Assembly: GCA_024235135.1 (NCBI GenBank)
Contig: JACKMZ010000001.1
Coordinates: 310,001 to 374,000, forward strand
Length of the DNA: 64,000 bases
Source of the DNA: Gammaproteobacteria bacterium
Lineage (GTDB): Bacteria > Pseudomonadota > Gammaproteobacteria > Competibacterales > Competibacteraceae
Reading direction: 5' to 3'
Shown here in pieces: positions 7,706 to 16,618 of the stretch. The first letter of the stretch is position 1, and every line of letters starts with the position of its first letter. The position numbers and the translations under genes are program-made. The notes below the pieces were generated by a model. The model had not been told where the DNA came from. It searched no databases and worked only from the letters and a program-made list of their open reading frames with translations.

Positions 7706-8935
7706 ATGGTTAATGTCCCAGTAAAACGCCGTCAGAGTATCCCGGTTTCAGTCGGCTCGCTGATCATCGGCGGAACGTCACCGATTGTCGTGCAATCCAT
7801 GACCAACACCGATACGGCCGATATCGAGGGCAGCGCCAAGCAAGTGGCGCAACTCGCCAATGCGGGTTCGGAACTGGTGCGCATCACGGTCAACAATGAA
7901 GAAGCGGCGCGGGCTGTGCCGATGATTCGCGAGCGACTGGAACAACTTGGCGCCAATGTGCCCTTGATTGGCGACTTTCATTTCAATGGCCATAAGTTGC
8001 TCAGTCAATATCCGGCTTGTGCCGAAGCCTTGGCAAAATATCGCATCAATCCCGGCAATGTTGGACGTGGCAAAAAAAAGGACGAGCAGTTTGCCACCAT
8101 CGTCGAATTGGCCTGCCGCTATGAGAAGCCAGTGAGAATCGGGGTGAATTGGGGTAGCCTCGATCAAGCGTTGATTATACGGATGATGGATGAAAACGCT
8201 CGACAGACGAAACCACGTGACGCTGCCGCGATAACCCGTGAGGCCCTAGTGATTTCGGCCCTGGAGAGCGCCCAGCGGGCCGAAGAAATCGGCTTGGCTC
8301 ACAATCGTATTATCCTGTCTGCCAAGGTCAGTGATGTGCAAGCCTTGATCGCCGTATATCGCGACTTGGCCAGCCGCTGCGATTATCCTTTGCATCTGGG
8401 TCTTACCGAGGCTGGCATGGGCAGCAAGGGCATTGTCTCATCCACCGCGGGTTTGGCGGTGTTGCTGCAGGAAGGTATCGGTGACACCATTCGCGTTTCC
8501 TTGACGCCAGAGCCGGGTGGCAATCGTGCCCAGGAAGTACAAGTGGCTCAGGAAATATTGCAGGCCATGGGCTTACGTTCGTTCACGCCGCTGGTCGTGG
8601 CTTGTCCGGGATGCGGCCGTACTACGAGTGATTACTTCCAACGCCTTGCCCAGAACATCCAAATCTATTTGCGGCAACAGATGCCAGTCTGGAGAAATAG
8701 GTACCCGCGCGTAGAAGATATGACGGTCGCGGTGATGGGTTGCGTCGTCAACGGGCCGGGGGAAAGCCGCATGGCTAATATCGGAATCAGCTTGCCGGGA
8801 ACGGGCGAACGGCCTGTAGCGCCAGTCTACATCGATGGTGAAAAAACCGTTACTTTGAAAGGCGACAACATTGCTGCCGAGTTCCAGGAGATCGTGGAAC
8901 GCTACGTCATTACTCATTTCAGTACGCCGTCTTGA
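7706..8935 (+). CDS. ispG: 4-hydroxy-3-methylbut-2-enyl diphosphate synthase IspG (GcpE)
   Basis: IspG converts methylerythritol cyclodiphosphate to HMBPP in the MEP isoprenoid pathway, using a 4Fe-4S cluster. The 409-residue protein begins with the family blocks PIVVQSMTNTDTAD and ITVNNEEAA, and carries the cluster ligands Cys300 and Cys303 (ACPGCGRTT) and Cys346 (GCVVNGPGES), with the catalytic Glu in GPGES. The ATG at 7706 fits the family start; an in-frame TTG at 7685 lies in the preceding terminator-like stem. The C-terminus ends about where the longer beta/gamma-type enzymes end. Its stop overlaps the TTG start of the next gene (TTGA). Confidence 0.95.
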   Translation: MVNVPVKRRQSIPVSVGSLIIGGTSPIVVQSMTNTDTADIEGSAKQVAQLANAGSELVRITVNNEEAARAVPMIRERLEQLGANVPLIGDFHFNGHKLLSQYPACAEALAKYRINPGNVGRGKKKDEQFATIVELACRYEKPVRIGVNWGSLDQALIIRMMDENARQTKPRDAAAITREALVISALESAQRAEEIGLAHNRIILSAKVSDVQALIAVYRDLASRCDYPLHLGLTEAGMGSKGIVSSTAGLAVLLQEGIGDTIRVSLTPEPGGNRAQEVQVAQEILQAMGLRSFTPLVVACPGCGRTTSDYFQRLAQNIQIYLRQQMPVWRNRYPRVEDMTVAVMGCVVNGPGESRMANIGISLPGTGERPVAPVYIDGEKTVTLKGDNIAAEFQEIVERYVITHFSTPS

Positions 8936-9771
8936 ACGATAATCTGCCAGCAGGCTCGTCGGTTGCCCGGTGCTTTCGCTTTCCGGGCGGAAAAACCAAA
9001 GCCTTGGTGATGAGTTACGATGATGGCAGCGAACACGATCGCCGCTTAGTCGAAATGTTTAACCGCTGGGAGATAAAGGGTACCTTCAATTTGAACTCCG
9101 GCAAGCTGAATCAGCCTCATCATATTGCCATGCAGGAAGTTCAAGATCTGTACCGGGGCCATGAGGTTGCCTGCCATACTGTCAATCATCCTGATCTGAC
9201 CCACCTTTCGATTGCCGATATCCGCCGGGAAATCGAGCAAGATCGTGCCGTACTGGAGGCATTGACAGGCCAAGCCGTGCGTGGATTGGCTTATCCCTTC
9301 GGGACCTATGACGAGCGCATCGTTCAACTATTGCCAGAACTGGGTATTGAGTACGCACGGACAGCTTCATCGACCCAAGATTTTCGATTGCCGGAAACCC
9401 TGGCCGCGTGGCAGCCAACCACGCATCATCAAAATGCATGGGCGTTAGGCGAACAGTTTTTGCAAAGCATGAGTAGTCAATTGCAAGTACTGTCCATTTG
9501 GGGCCACAGTTATGAATTGGATGGTTTTATGACGGGCGATGCGAGCAAGAATTGGCAATTTATGGAATCGGTATGCCAGTTGTTGCACGGCCAGGATGCG
9601 GTGCATTACACCACTACCATTGATTTGATGGATTATGTTGTGGCGCTTAGGTGGGCGACTTGGTCGTCGTCTAATCGGCAATTGCGCAATCCTTCACGCA
9701 GTTCCCTCTGGTTGGATTGGCGTGGCCATCTCATGGAGATTCCGCCGGGGCAAGCAGCGGTTCTGGTTTAG
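8932..9771 (+). CDS. Polysaccharide deacetylase (NodB homology) family protein
   Basis: A 279-residue CE4-type deacetylase without a signal peptide. The metal-site motifs are visible: the Asp-Asp pair in MSYDDGS (Asp30, Asp31) and the HxxxH motif in CHTVNHPDL (His82, His86), then the AYPFGTYD block that carries the substrate-groove residues. The only start compatible with the whole domain is TTG at 8932, overlapping the ispG stop by four bases, which implies translational coupling; there is no good ribosome-binding site. It could deacetylate a cell-wall or exopolysaccharide sugar, but absence of an export signal makes a cytoplasmic substrate possible. Confidence 0.8.
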   Translation: MNDNLPAGSSVARCFRFPGGKTKALVMSYDDGSEHDRRLVEMFNRWEIKGTFNLNSGKLNQPHHIAMQEVQDLYRGHEVACHTVNHPDLTHLSIADIRREIEQDRAVLEALTGQAVRGLAYPFGTYDERIVQLLPELGIEYARTASSTQDFRLPETLAAWQPTTHHQNAWALGEQFLQSMSSQLQVLSIWGHSYELDGFMTGDASKNWQFMESVCQLLHGQDAVHYTTTIDLMDYVVALRWATWSSSNRQLRNPSRSSLWLDWRGHLMEIPPGQAAVLV

Positions 9772-10003
9772 TCTGACCGGACTTTCCAATCTCCCGCCCG
9801 CCGATGGGACCGTAGAGCCTTGAATGGTATGCAGGGACAGTTTTACGCAAAAAATGGACTATCCTGACCCTAATTGCCATTGTGTACCCAATTGCCGCCA
9901 TGGCCAGTTGATGGGGAGATGCTCCCAGCACATTAAAATTCTTGGCAAATGGATTGCTGCCGGCATTTTAGCGTCATCATCTTCAGTGATAATGTCTAGC
10001 CTT

Positions 10004-10018
10004 CCGGCCTCAGGCCGG
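10004..10018. repeat. GC-rich hairpin CCGGCC-TCA-GGCCGG
   Basis: A perfect six-pair GC stem with a three-base loop, extended outward by partial AGCC/GGCT pairing. It has no T-run on either side, so a rho-independent terminator is not supported. Confidence 0.4.
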
Positions 10019-10038
10019 GCTGGCGCTTGGCCCAGTAT

Positions 10039-10054
10039 CGTCCTCATGAGGACG
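10039..10054. repeat. 16-base perfect palindrome CGTCCTCATGAGGACG
   Basis: The sequence reads identically on both strands with no spacer. It lies 21 bases after a GC-rich hairpin in the gene-free region. Function unknown; it could be an operator, a recombination half-site or chance. Confidence 0.45.
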
Positions 10055-10253
10055 TGAGTCATTTGCCGGTGGAAGACAGTGATGAGTTTGTTGCATGGTG
10101 GATCTGGCATCTAATTTGGCAGCATGTTGTTGAAGCGTTGGACTATACGGCGTCAGTGGCCTTTCCTAAAGCTTCATCAGTCTGTCGGTGGAACAGGGAC
10201 CTTCTTGCCTTGCCATGGCTAGTTGATGCGGGCTCCCTCACGATAAGTTCATA

Positions 10254-10277
10254 TTCATAAACCTTTTCATAAACCTT
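10254..10277 (+). repeat. 12-base tandem duplication TTCATAAACCTT x2
   Basis: Two identical copies (10254-10265 and 10266-10277) abut each other immediately upstream of the lgt start at 10295, in its leader. Slippage during replication is the simplest origin. Confidence 0.8.
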
Positions 10278-10294
10278 GCGTCATTCTGAATCCT

Positions 10295-11104
10295 ATGTTT
10301 GTTCAGCCCACAATCGATCCCGTTGCCTTGAAACTGGGCCCGCTCCAAGTGCGCTGGTATGGTTTGATGTACCTGGTGGGTTTTGCCGTGGGATGGGCGC
10401 TGGGGCGCTATCGTGCCGCCCGTCCAGCTTCCGGTTGGACCGGGCAACAAGTCGATGATTTGCTCTTTTACATCGCCTTGGGAATCGTTGTAGGTGGCCG
10501 GGTTGGCTATGTGTTGTTCTACAATCTGGCAGCGTTTTTGCACAATCCGTTGCTGCTTTTCAAAGTATGGGAAGGTGGGATGTCTTTCCATGGCGGTTTT
10601 TTGGGGGTTTTGATCGCCATGGGGTTGTTCGCTCGCAAGGTGGACAAGCCGTTTTTCGTCATTACTGATTTCATCGCACCGTTGGTGCCGCCAGGACTAC
10701 TATTTGGGCGTCTGGGCAATTTCATCAATGGTGAGCTGTGGGGGCGAGTGACGGACGTACCGTGGGCGATTGTGTTCCATAGCCCTGGGGCGGGTGTTTT
10801 GCCTAGGCATCCTTCCCAGCTATATGAGGCGGCCTTGGAAGGGATAGGATTATTCGTGATCCTATGGCTGTATTCCAGTAGGCCACGCCCGACCATGGCG
10901 GTTTCCGGGATGTTCCTTTTCTGCTATGGGATATTTCGCTTCCTCGTGGAATTTGTGCGTGAGCCGGACGTGCAAATGGGTTATATCGCGGCGGGGTGGT
11001 TAACCATGGGCCAATTGCTCAGTTTGCCCATGATCCCGATAGGACTAGCGTTTGTCGGGTGGGCTTATCGATTTTCGCTCCAACCTAAAGTGAATAAACC
11101 ATAG
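10295..11104 (+). CDS. lgt: Prolipoprotein diacylglyceryl transferase Lgt
   Basis: Lgt transfers diacylglycerol from phosphatidylglycerol to the lipobox cysteine of prolipoproteins at the inner membrane. The 269-residue protein has the expected seven membrane segments, the HGGFLG block in GGMSFHGGFLGV, and the Lgt signature GRLGNFINGELWGR at residues 138-151 with its essential Arg and Asn. The N-terminus MFVQPTIDPVALKLGPLQVRWYG matches the family. A 12-base tandem duplication precedes the start, and no strong ribosome-binding site is visible. A possible client, the lipoprotein DolP, is encoded at 44.7 kb. Confidence 0.96.
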   Translation: MFVQPTIDPVALKLGPLQVRWYGLMYLVGFAVGWALGRYRAARPASGWTGQQVDDLLFYIALGIVVGGRVGYVLFYNLAAFLHNPLLLFKVWEGGMSFHGGFLGVLIAMGLFARKVDKPFFVITDFIAPLVPPGLLFGRLGNFINGELWGRVTDVPWAIVFHSPGAGVLPRHPSQLYEAALEGIGLFVILWLYSSRPRPTMAVSGMFLFCYGIFRFLVEFVREPDVQMGYIAAGWLTMGQLLSLPMIPIGLAFVGWAYRFSLQPKVNKP

Positions 11105-11244
11105 TGCTTTCAATGGATCTGCAAGGGGCGACAGGGTTTTTCAGGCAAATGCTTGATCCCTTTCCAAGGTTTCTTGGATGGTCTAAAGTTCAGTTACTGA
11201 CCGGTTTCAATGTGCGTTAGCTTTTCAGGACAGCGTGAATTCTT

Positions 11245-12990
11245 ATGGTAATCACCTCCAACGACGTCAACACAATTGTGCAAACTCCTGGTAGCGTGAG
11301 TTTGGGTGGCTTGGCTCGGTTGCTGGTCAGTAATAATTTAATCGATCAGGAGACCGCAGCAAAAGCTGTGGATCAGGCGCATAAGAGCGAGATTTCTTTG
11401 ATCGCCTACTTGATTGAGAACAAGCTGGTTCGAGCGGTGGATGTCGCGCGATTGGCGTCCAAAGGGTTCAATTTGCCTCTGTTCGATATCAGTGCCTTGG
11501 AGCTTGATCCGAATGTACTCCAGTTGGTGGATGAGAAATTAATCCGGCGCCATCGAGTATTACCGTTATACAAGCGTGGCGGCCGCTTGTTCATCGGGCT
11601 CTCTGATCCAACCAATACCCGCGCGTTGGAAGATATCAAGTTTCAAACCGGGCTCAATACGGAACCGGTCGTCGTCGTTGACACGCCACTGAACGATTTG
11701 ATCGAACGGGCGCTGGATAGCGCCAACGATGCGTTGGGGGCATTAGATGACGATCTGGACAATGTCGATATTGCAACCGAGGTTGATAACAAAGGGTCAG
11801 ATGCTGCAACCCAACCGGGGGATGATGATGCGCCTGTCGTGCGCTTCGTCAACAAGGCGTTGCTAGATGCTATCAATCGAGGTGCTTCCGATCTCCATTT
11901 CGAACCCTACGAAAAATCCTATCGCGTACGTTTCCGCCAAGATGGCATCCTGCACGAGGTCGCCAAACCGCCGGTCAATTTGGCTCCACGCATCGCTGCG
12001 CGTATCAAGGTGATGGCTCAATTGGATATTGCCGAGCGTCGTGTGCCGCAGGATGGCCGTTTTAAGATGAATCTGTCGAAAAAGCGATCGATCGACTTTC
12101 GCGTCAATACGTTGCCTACCCAGTTTGGCGAAAAGGTTGTGATGCGTATCCTCGATCCGACCTCGGCACAAATTGGCGTGGATGCGTTGGGTTTCGAGGC
12201 TCTTCAGAAAGAATGGTTCATGGACGCGATTGCCAAGCCCCAAGGCATGGTCTTGGTAACTGGCCCTACGGGCAGTGGCAAAACCGTTACGCTCTATACC
12301 GCACTCAATATTCTTAATACTCACGAAGTCAATATTTCCACAGCCGAGGACCCCGTGGAAATTCAAGTTGCGGGCATCAATCAGGTCAACGTCAACGTCA
12401 AGACAGGCATGACCTTCGCGCATGCCTTGCGCGCATTCTTGCGGCAGGATCCCGACATCATCATGGTGGGTGAGATTCGTGATCTGGAAACGGCGGAAAT
12501 CGCCATTAAAGCAGCCCAGACCGGTCATATGGTGTTGTCCACTCTCCATACGAATAGCGCACCAGAAACACTGACTCGTTTGATGAACATGGGTGTGGCT
12601 CCATTTAATATTGCTTCCAGCGTTTCCTTGATCATTGCGCAACGCCTGGCGCGCCGTTTATGCAGCAATTGTAAGGAGGAAGACAGGCAGATTCCCCTGG
12701 AGAGCTTGTTGGAGGAAGGGTTCGAAGAAGACGAGTTGGAGGATTTAGTCGTTTATAAGCCGGTAGGCTGCGAGCAATGCACCAATGGGTATAAGGGACG
12801 GGTCGGTATATATGAAGTCATGCCGGTTTCAGAGGAGATGGGTCGGCTCATTATGGCGAACGGCAATGCGATGCAATTGGCCGATCAGGCGCAACGCGAA
12901 GGAGTCAGTAATTTGCGCCAATCCGGCCTAGAGAAAGTCCGTGCTGGGGTGACCGGTTTAGCAGAAATCAATCGAGTGACCAAGGATTAA
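11245..12990 (+). CDS. pilB: Type IV pilus assembly ATPase PilB
   Basis: PilB is the hexameric cytoplasmic ATPase that drives type IV pilus extension. The 581-residue protein has the N-terminal MshEN/GSPII_E domain (residues 15-150), an acidic linker near 160-195, and the motor domain with Walker A GPTGSGKT at 340-347, the Asp box, and the Walker B and His box segments (IIMVGEIRDLETAE, TGHMVLSTLHTN). The zinc tetracysteine is Cys473/476 and Cys509/512. It heads a pilB-pilC-pilD-coaE-zapD run; the gap to pilC is two bases. The major pilin gene is not in this window. Confidence 0.96.
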   Translation: MVITSNDVNTIVQTPGSVSLGGLARLLVSNNLIDQETAAKAVDQAHKSEISLIAYLIENKLVRAVDVARLASKGFNLPLFDISALELDPNVLQLVDEKLIRRHRVLPLYKRGGRLFIGLSDPTNTRALEDIKFQTGLNTEPVVVVDTPLNDLIERALDSANDALGALDDDLDNVDIATEVDNKGSDAATQPGDDDAPVVRFVNKALLDAINRGASDLHFEPYEKSYRVRFRQDGILHEVAKPPVNLAPRIAARIKVMAQLDIAERRVPQDGRFKMNLSKKRSIDFRVNTLPTQFGEKVVMRILDPTSAQIGVDALGFEALQKEWFMDAIAKPQGMVLVTGPTGSGKTVTLYTALNILNTHEVNISTAEDPVEIQVAGINQVNVNVKTGMTFAHALRAFLRQDPDIIMVGEIRDLETAEIAIKAAQTGHMVLSTLHTNSAPETLTRLMNMGVAPFNIASSVSLIIAQRLARRLCSNCKEEDRQIPLESLLEEGFEEDELEDLVVYKPVGCEQCTNGYKGRVGIYEVMPVSEEMGRLIMANGNAMQLADQAQREGVSNLRQSGLEKVRAGVTGLAEINRVTKD

Positions 12991-12992
12991 TC

Positions 12993-14228
12993 GTGGCAAA
13001 GAAACCCACTCTTGCAAAAAAGCAGACTTTGGAAGTACCCACCTTTACTTGGGAGGGTGTGGACAAACGTAACAAACGCGTCAAGGGAGAAATGCGCGGT
13101 AATGACCCGAATTTGGTCAAAGCCGAGTTACGTCGCCAGGGCATTACACCACTGCGCGTGCGCAAAAAAGCAAAATCATTTGGTCTGGGGGAAACAGTCA
13201 ATTCCAAGGATATCATGCTGTTTACCCGCCAGTTATACACCATGCTCAACTCCGGAATAGCCATCGTTCAGGCTTTGGATATGCTTGCGTACAGTGCTAA
13301 GAAGACCAAAGTCAAGGAACTGATTTTGAAAATCAAAACCGATGTGGAAGCGGGGTCCACGCTTGCCAATGCCCTGGCGCAGCATCATGTTTATTTTGAC
13401 GATCTTTACTGCAGCTTAGTTCGCGCGGGTGAAGAGGCCGGCGTGTTGGAGGCGCTACTTCATAAGATAGCGACGTATCTTGAGAAGATTGAGGCACTCA
13501 AATCGAAGGTCAAAAAAGCGTTGCTTTATCCTACTATCGTTTTGGTGGTCGCATTTGGTGTGACTGCTTTCATTATGCTATTCGTAATACCTACCTTTGA
13601 GAATCTGTTCAAAAGCTTTGGAGCGGATTTACCGGCATTCACAAAATTCGTTATCGGTGTATCTCAAGGCTTTCAAACATACTGGTGGTTGATTTTTGGC
13701 AGTATTGGCGGTTCGATCTGGGGCTTTATCGAAGCTAAAAGGCGCTCACGCAAATTTTCCCAGGCTATTGATCGCTGGATTCTAAAAGTACCTCTATTCG
13801 GTCATATTACGGCGCTGTCGGCCACGGCCCGATTTGCAAGGACTTTGTCCACGATGTTCTCCGGGGGCGTGCCTTTAGTCGATGCGATGACATCGGTGGC
13901 CGGGGCAACAGGTAATTATGTCTATGAGAAAGCCACGTTGGATATGCGCGATGCCGTTTCCATTGGCCAGCAGCTTAATTTTTCAATGCGCCAAACGGGA
14001 TTATTCAACGATATGGTCGTGCAAATGGTCGCTATCGGTGAGGAAGCCGGTTCATTGGGCGATATGCTCGCCAAGGTGGCAGATTTCTACGAAGAGGAAC
14101 TGGATGCCACCATCTCAACATTAACCACACTGATCGAACCCATAGTCATGTGCATACTCGCTGTGCTGGTTGGCAGTTTGATCATTGCCATGTACCTACC
14201 TATCTTCAAACTGGCAATGGCGGTTTAA
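12993..14228 (+). CDS. pilC: Type IV pilus inner-membrane platform protein PilC
   Basis: PilC is the polytopic platform on which PilB (and PilT) act. The 411-residue protein has the two GspF-type cytoplasmic repeats: the first opens LFTRQLYTMLNSGIAIVQALDML, the second ARFARTLSTMFSGGVPLVDAM. Each ends in membrane segments, the last being IVMCILAVLVGSLIIAMYLPIF near the C-terminus. Translation starts at a GTG two bases after the pilB stop. Length and motif order are normal for the family. Confidence 0.96.
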   Translation: MAKKPTLAKKQTLEVPTFTWEGVDKRNKRVKGEMRGNDPNLVKAELRRQGITPLRVRKKAKSFGLGETVNSKDIMLFTRQLYTMLNSGIAIVQALDMLAYSAKKTKVKELILKIKTDVEAGSTLANALAQHHVYFDDLYCSLVRAGEEAGVLEALLHKIATYLEKIEALKSKVKKALLYPTIVLVVAFGVTAFIMLFVIPTFENLFKSFGADLPAFTKFVIGVSQGFQTYWWLIFGSIGGSIWGFIEAKRRSRKFSQAIDRWILKVPLFGHITALSATARFARTLSTMFSGGVPLVDAMTSVAGATGNYVYEKATLDMRDAVSIGQQLNFSMRQTGLFNDMVVQMVAIGEEAGSLGDMLAKVADFYEEELDATISTLTTLIEPIVMCILAVLVGSLIIAMYLPIFKLAMAV

Positions 14229-14237
14229 ACTGGAGTA

Positions 14238-15110
14238 ATGGCTGCTCTGGAGTTGTTGAGATCGTTACCAGCATTGTTTGTTGGTTTAGCTGGATTGTTT
14301 GGATTGTTGGTGGGCAGTTTTTTGAATGTGGTTATTCATCGCCTGCCGATTATGATGGAGCGCGGATGGAGAGAGCAGTGCGCTGAATTGATGGGTCAAC
14401 CTCCCGAGACACTACTGGCGACGCCATTGAATTTATGGAAGCCGCGCTCACATTGTCCCCAATGTGGACATATGATCACGGCGGCAGAAAATATCCCGGT
14501 AATCAGTTATCTGTGGCAAGGTGGGCGTTGCACTCAGTGCAAGACGTCAATTTCCTTGCAGTACCCGTTTATCGAGTTGCTGAGCGGCGTCTTAACATCG
14601 GTTGTCGCCTGGCATTTCGGATTCGGTTGGCCGGCAATCGCTGCCTGTGCTTTGACCTGGGCATTGATCGCTCTGACAGTGATTGATTACAAACATCAAT
14701 TATTGCCGGACAGCATCACGTTACCTTTTCTCTGGCTGGGCCTGGTTTTGGCTTTATTTGGAGCATTCACCGACCTACGTAGCAGTGTGATCGGGGCGAT
14801 GGCGGGTTATCTGTCACTGTGGACGGTCTATCAAGGATTTCGGTTACTGACCGGAAAGGAAGGCATGGGGTATGGGGACTTCAAACTGTTGGCTATGCTG
14901 GGCGCTTGGCAAGGCTGGCAATATTTGGTGACGATAGTGCTGGTCTCATCGATGGTCGGCGCTGTGACAGGCTTAGCGTTGATACTGGTCGGTGATCGTG
15001 ATCGTCATGCGCCGTTGCCTTTCGGACCCTTCTTGGCAGCGGCGGGGTGGATTGTTTTGCTCTGGGGTAAGCCCTTGCAGCAAGGATATTTTAACCTGGT
15101 CGGGTTGTGA
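14238..15110 (+). CDS. pilD: Prepilin leader peptidase / N-methyltransferase PilD
   Basis: PilD cleaves the leader of type IV prepilins and N-methylates the new N-terminus. The 290-residue membrane enzyme has the cytoplasmic zinc-type tetracysteine Cys73/76 (CPQCG) and Cys98/101 (CTQC), and the two catalytic aspartates in IDYKHQLLPD (Asp150) and GYGDFK (Asp214), the latter being the GxGD motif. About eight membrane segments are apparent. It lies 9 bases after pilC, and its TGA overlaps the GTG start of coaE, giving translational coupling to an unrelated metabolic gene, as in many gammaproteobacteria. Confidence 0.96.
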   Translation: MAALELLRSLPALFVGLAGLFGLLVGSFLNVVIHRLPIMMERGWREQCAELMGQPPETLLATPLNLWKPRSHCPQCGHMITAAENIPVISYLWQGGRCTQCKTSISLQYPFIELLSGVLTSVVAWHFGFGWPAIAACALTWALIALTVIDYKHQLLPDSITLPFLWLGLVLALFGAFTDLRSSVIGAMAGYLSLWTVYQGFRLLTGKEGMGYGDFKLLAMLGAWQGWQYLVTIVLVSSMVGAVTGLALILVGDRDRHAPLPFGPFLAAAGWIVLLWGKPLQQGYFNLVGL

Positions 15111-15709
15111 TATCTGTGCTGGTAGTGGGCCTGACGGGGGGCATAGGCAGTGGTAAATCCATGGTTGCCGAAGCCTTTGCGAAGCGGGGTGTGCCCATTA
15201 TCGACACAGATAGGCTGGCGCGGGAGTTGGTTGCGCCCGGTCAGCCTGCCCTCCAGGAGATCGTTTCGGCGTTCGGTCCAGACTGTCTAGATAATCAAGG
15301 TCAATTGGATCGTGGGCAGGTACGGCGAAAAGTGTTCGCCGATCCTCAGCTACGCGAACGCTTGGAAAGCATTCTGCATCCGCGCATTAGGCAAGCCGTC
15401 CGTGAACGCTTGGGGGTTATTTCAGCCCCCTATTGTATCGTTGCTGTACCCTTATTGATCGAAACCAACAGCTTGATGGAGTTGATGCAGCGCGTCCTAG
15501 TGGTTGACGTGGAAGATACGGTACAAGTGCAACGTGTCATGGAGCGTGATCAAGTGGACGAAGAACAGGTGAGACGTATCCTCAATGCCCAAGCCAGCCG
15601 TACGCAGCGATTGGCGCGAGCCGACGATATCATCAGTAATACTGGCACATTGGCTGATTTGGATGACTGTGTTTCAGCATTGCATGAGAAATATCTTTCC
15701 ATGAGCTAG
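15107..15709 (+). CDS. coaE: Dephospho-CoA kinase CoaE
   Basis: CoaE phosphorylates dephospho-CoA, the last step of coenzyme A synthesis. The 200-residue P-loop kinase has GLTGGIGSGKS at residues 8-18, the IDTDRLARELV segment, and the DQVDEEQVRRILNAQ lid region. The GTG start at 15107 overlaps the pilD stop in GTGA. Length is normal. Confidence 0.95.
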   Translation: MISVLVVGLTGGIGSGKSMVAEAFAKRGVPIIDTDRLARELVAPGQPALQEIVSAFGPDCLDNQGQLDRGQVRRKVFADPQLRERLESILHPRIRQAVRERLGVISAPYCIVAVPLLIETNSLMELMQRVLVVDVEDTVQVQRVMERDQVDEEQVRRILNAQASRTQRLARADDIISNTGTLADLDDCVSALHEKYLSMS

Positions 15710-15796
15710 ACGTTTTTTGTCGGTCCTGTCTGATGAGTGTTTGAGGACACATGAACAGGGTTTACGACATCCACTGTGCCGCCAATAGGGGTTAAT

Positions 15797-16561
15797 GTGC
15801 CGATTTGCTATGAACATCCCCTCAATGAACGGATTCGAGTTCTGTTACGGCTTGAAGTGTTCTTTCGCCAGATCGCCGAGAATGTTGGTGTGAGTTCGGA
15901 GTGGAGCGGGTTCGCTGCGCTGCAGGGATTATTCGGTATTTGTGGTCTGACTAGCCGGGCCGAATTAAAAACTGAACTACTCAAGGAACTTGAACGCCAA
16001 TCTAGCACGCTGGCGAACTTGAGGGCGGTACCCAATGTGGATACCAGCGCCCTAGATGACGTTTTGGCCCGGCTCAGCCAAGTCAGCCAAAGCGTTCAGG
16101 AATTAAGCAATCCCGCGCAAGAAGAAGTTCGAAAACTCGACCTCCTCAATACCATTCGTCAACGCAGTTCCATGCCCGGAGCGACCGGTGCCTTTGATCT
16201 GCCCGCTTTACATCATTGGTTACGTCAGGATTCCAAGGTGCATATCCGCTATTTTGACGAGTGGCTGGTTCCATTCAAGCCCTTGCAAGATGCGACAGCG
16301 TTGTTGCTACAGTTGATTCGTGATAGTGCCGTGCCCGAGGAGGATGTCGCGATTGCGGGTCTTTACCAAAAATCATTGAGCAATAACAGTCCTAATCAAT
16401 TGGTGCGCGTATTTCTACCTGCGGGCTCTTGGGTGTTTCCCGAAATTAGCGGTAGCAAGCATCGATTCTCGGTCCGTTTCATGGAACAGGATGATTTCAA
16501 CCAACGTCCACGCCAAACGAGTGCCAACGTTACGTTCAACGTAGCATGCTGTACGTTTTAA
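15797..16561 (+). CDS. zapD: Cell division protein ZapD (YacF family)
   Basis: ZapD crosslinks FtsZ filaments and stabilises the division ring. The 254-residue protein matches in EHPLNERIRVLLRLEVFF at the start, ELLKELERQ in the middle, and FDLPALHHWLRQD and SGSKHRFSVRFM near the end. I choose the GTG at 15797, which has AGGGGT ahead and gives the family-typical start VPICYEHPL; an in-frame GTG at 15776 would add seven residues. The usual next gene yacG (small zinc protein and gyrase inhibitor) is absent: only 57 bases separate zapD from the convergent mutT-thiE gene. A hairpin AACGTA/TACGTT (16538-16557) overlaps the end. Confidence 0.93.
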   Translation: MPICYEHPLNERIRVLLRLEVFFRQIAENVGVSSEWSGFAALQGLFGICGLTSRAELKTELLKELERQSSTLANLRAVPNVDTSALDDVLARLSQVSQSVQELSNPAQEEVRKLDLLNTIRQRSSMPGATGAFDLPALHHWLRQDSKVHIRYFDEWLVPFKPLQDATALLLQLIRDSAVPEEDVAIAGLYQKSLSNNSPNQLVRVFLPAGSWVFPEISGSKHRFSVRFMEQDDFNQRPRQTSANVTFNVACCTF

Positions 16562-16618
16562 GGTCCCGTTACCTTACCCATCCGAGAGTGCGTCGATTCG
16601 CCATTGCCAGAAGTCAAC

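Larger units (their letters stand above)
9897..10228. repeat. Dispersed direct repeat GCCATGGCYAGTTGATG
   Basis: The copy at 9897-9913 and the copy at 10212-10228 agree at 16 of 17 positions; both are followed within a few bases by a GCTCCC. They lie 315 bases apart in the gene-free region. Such repeats may be the remnant of a duplication or of a small mobile element; no transposase or clear terminal inverted repeat is present. Confidence 0.5.
9772..10294. other. 523-base gene-free region before lgt
   Basis: No recognised gene. One 77-codon frame (10027-10260, plus strand) is unlike any family I know and has no ribosome-binding site. A frame ending near 9913 encodes a hydrophobic tail (TILTLIAIVYPIAAMAS) without a start codon, suggestive of a decayed membrane-protein end. 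The region holds a hairpin (10004-10018), a 16-base perfect palindrome (10039-10054), a dispersed 17-base direct repeat and a 12-base tandem duplication. It looks like a recombination or decay scar. Confidence 0.5.

Noticed and set aside
9824..10110. tRNA or small RNA gene before lgt
   Set aside because: No cloverleaf with TTCRA arm or CCA end could be formed by eye.
10027..10260. 77-codon frame in the region before lgt
   Set aside because: Unrecognised, Trp-rich, no ribosome-binding site, and it spans the palindrome and repeats.
11863..12642. 259-codon antisense frame in pilB
   Set aside because: Mirror of a well-defined gene with His-rich content; typical shadow of codon bias.
16538..16560. 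Hairpin AACGTA/TACGTT at the zapD end as a bidirectional terminator
   Set aside because: Only six AT-rich pairs and a three-base T-run; too weak to call.
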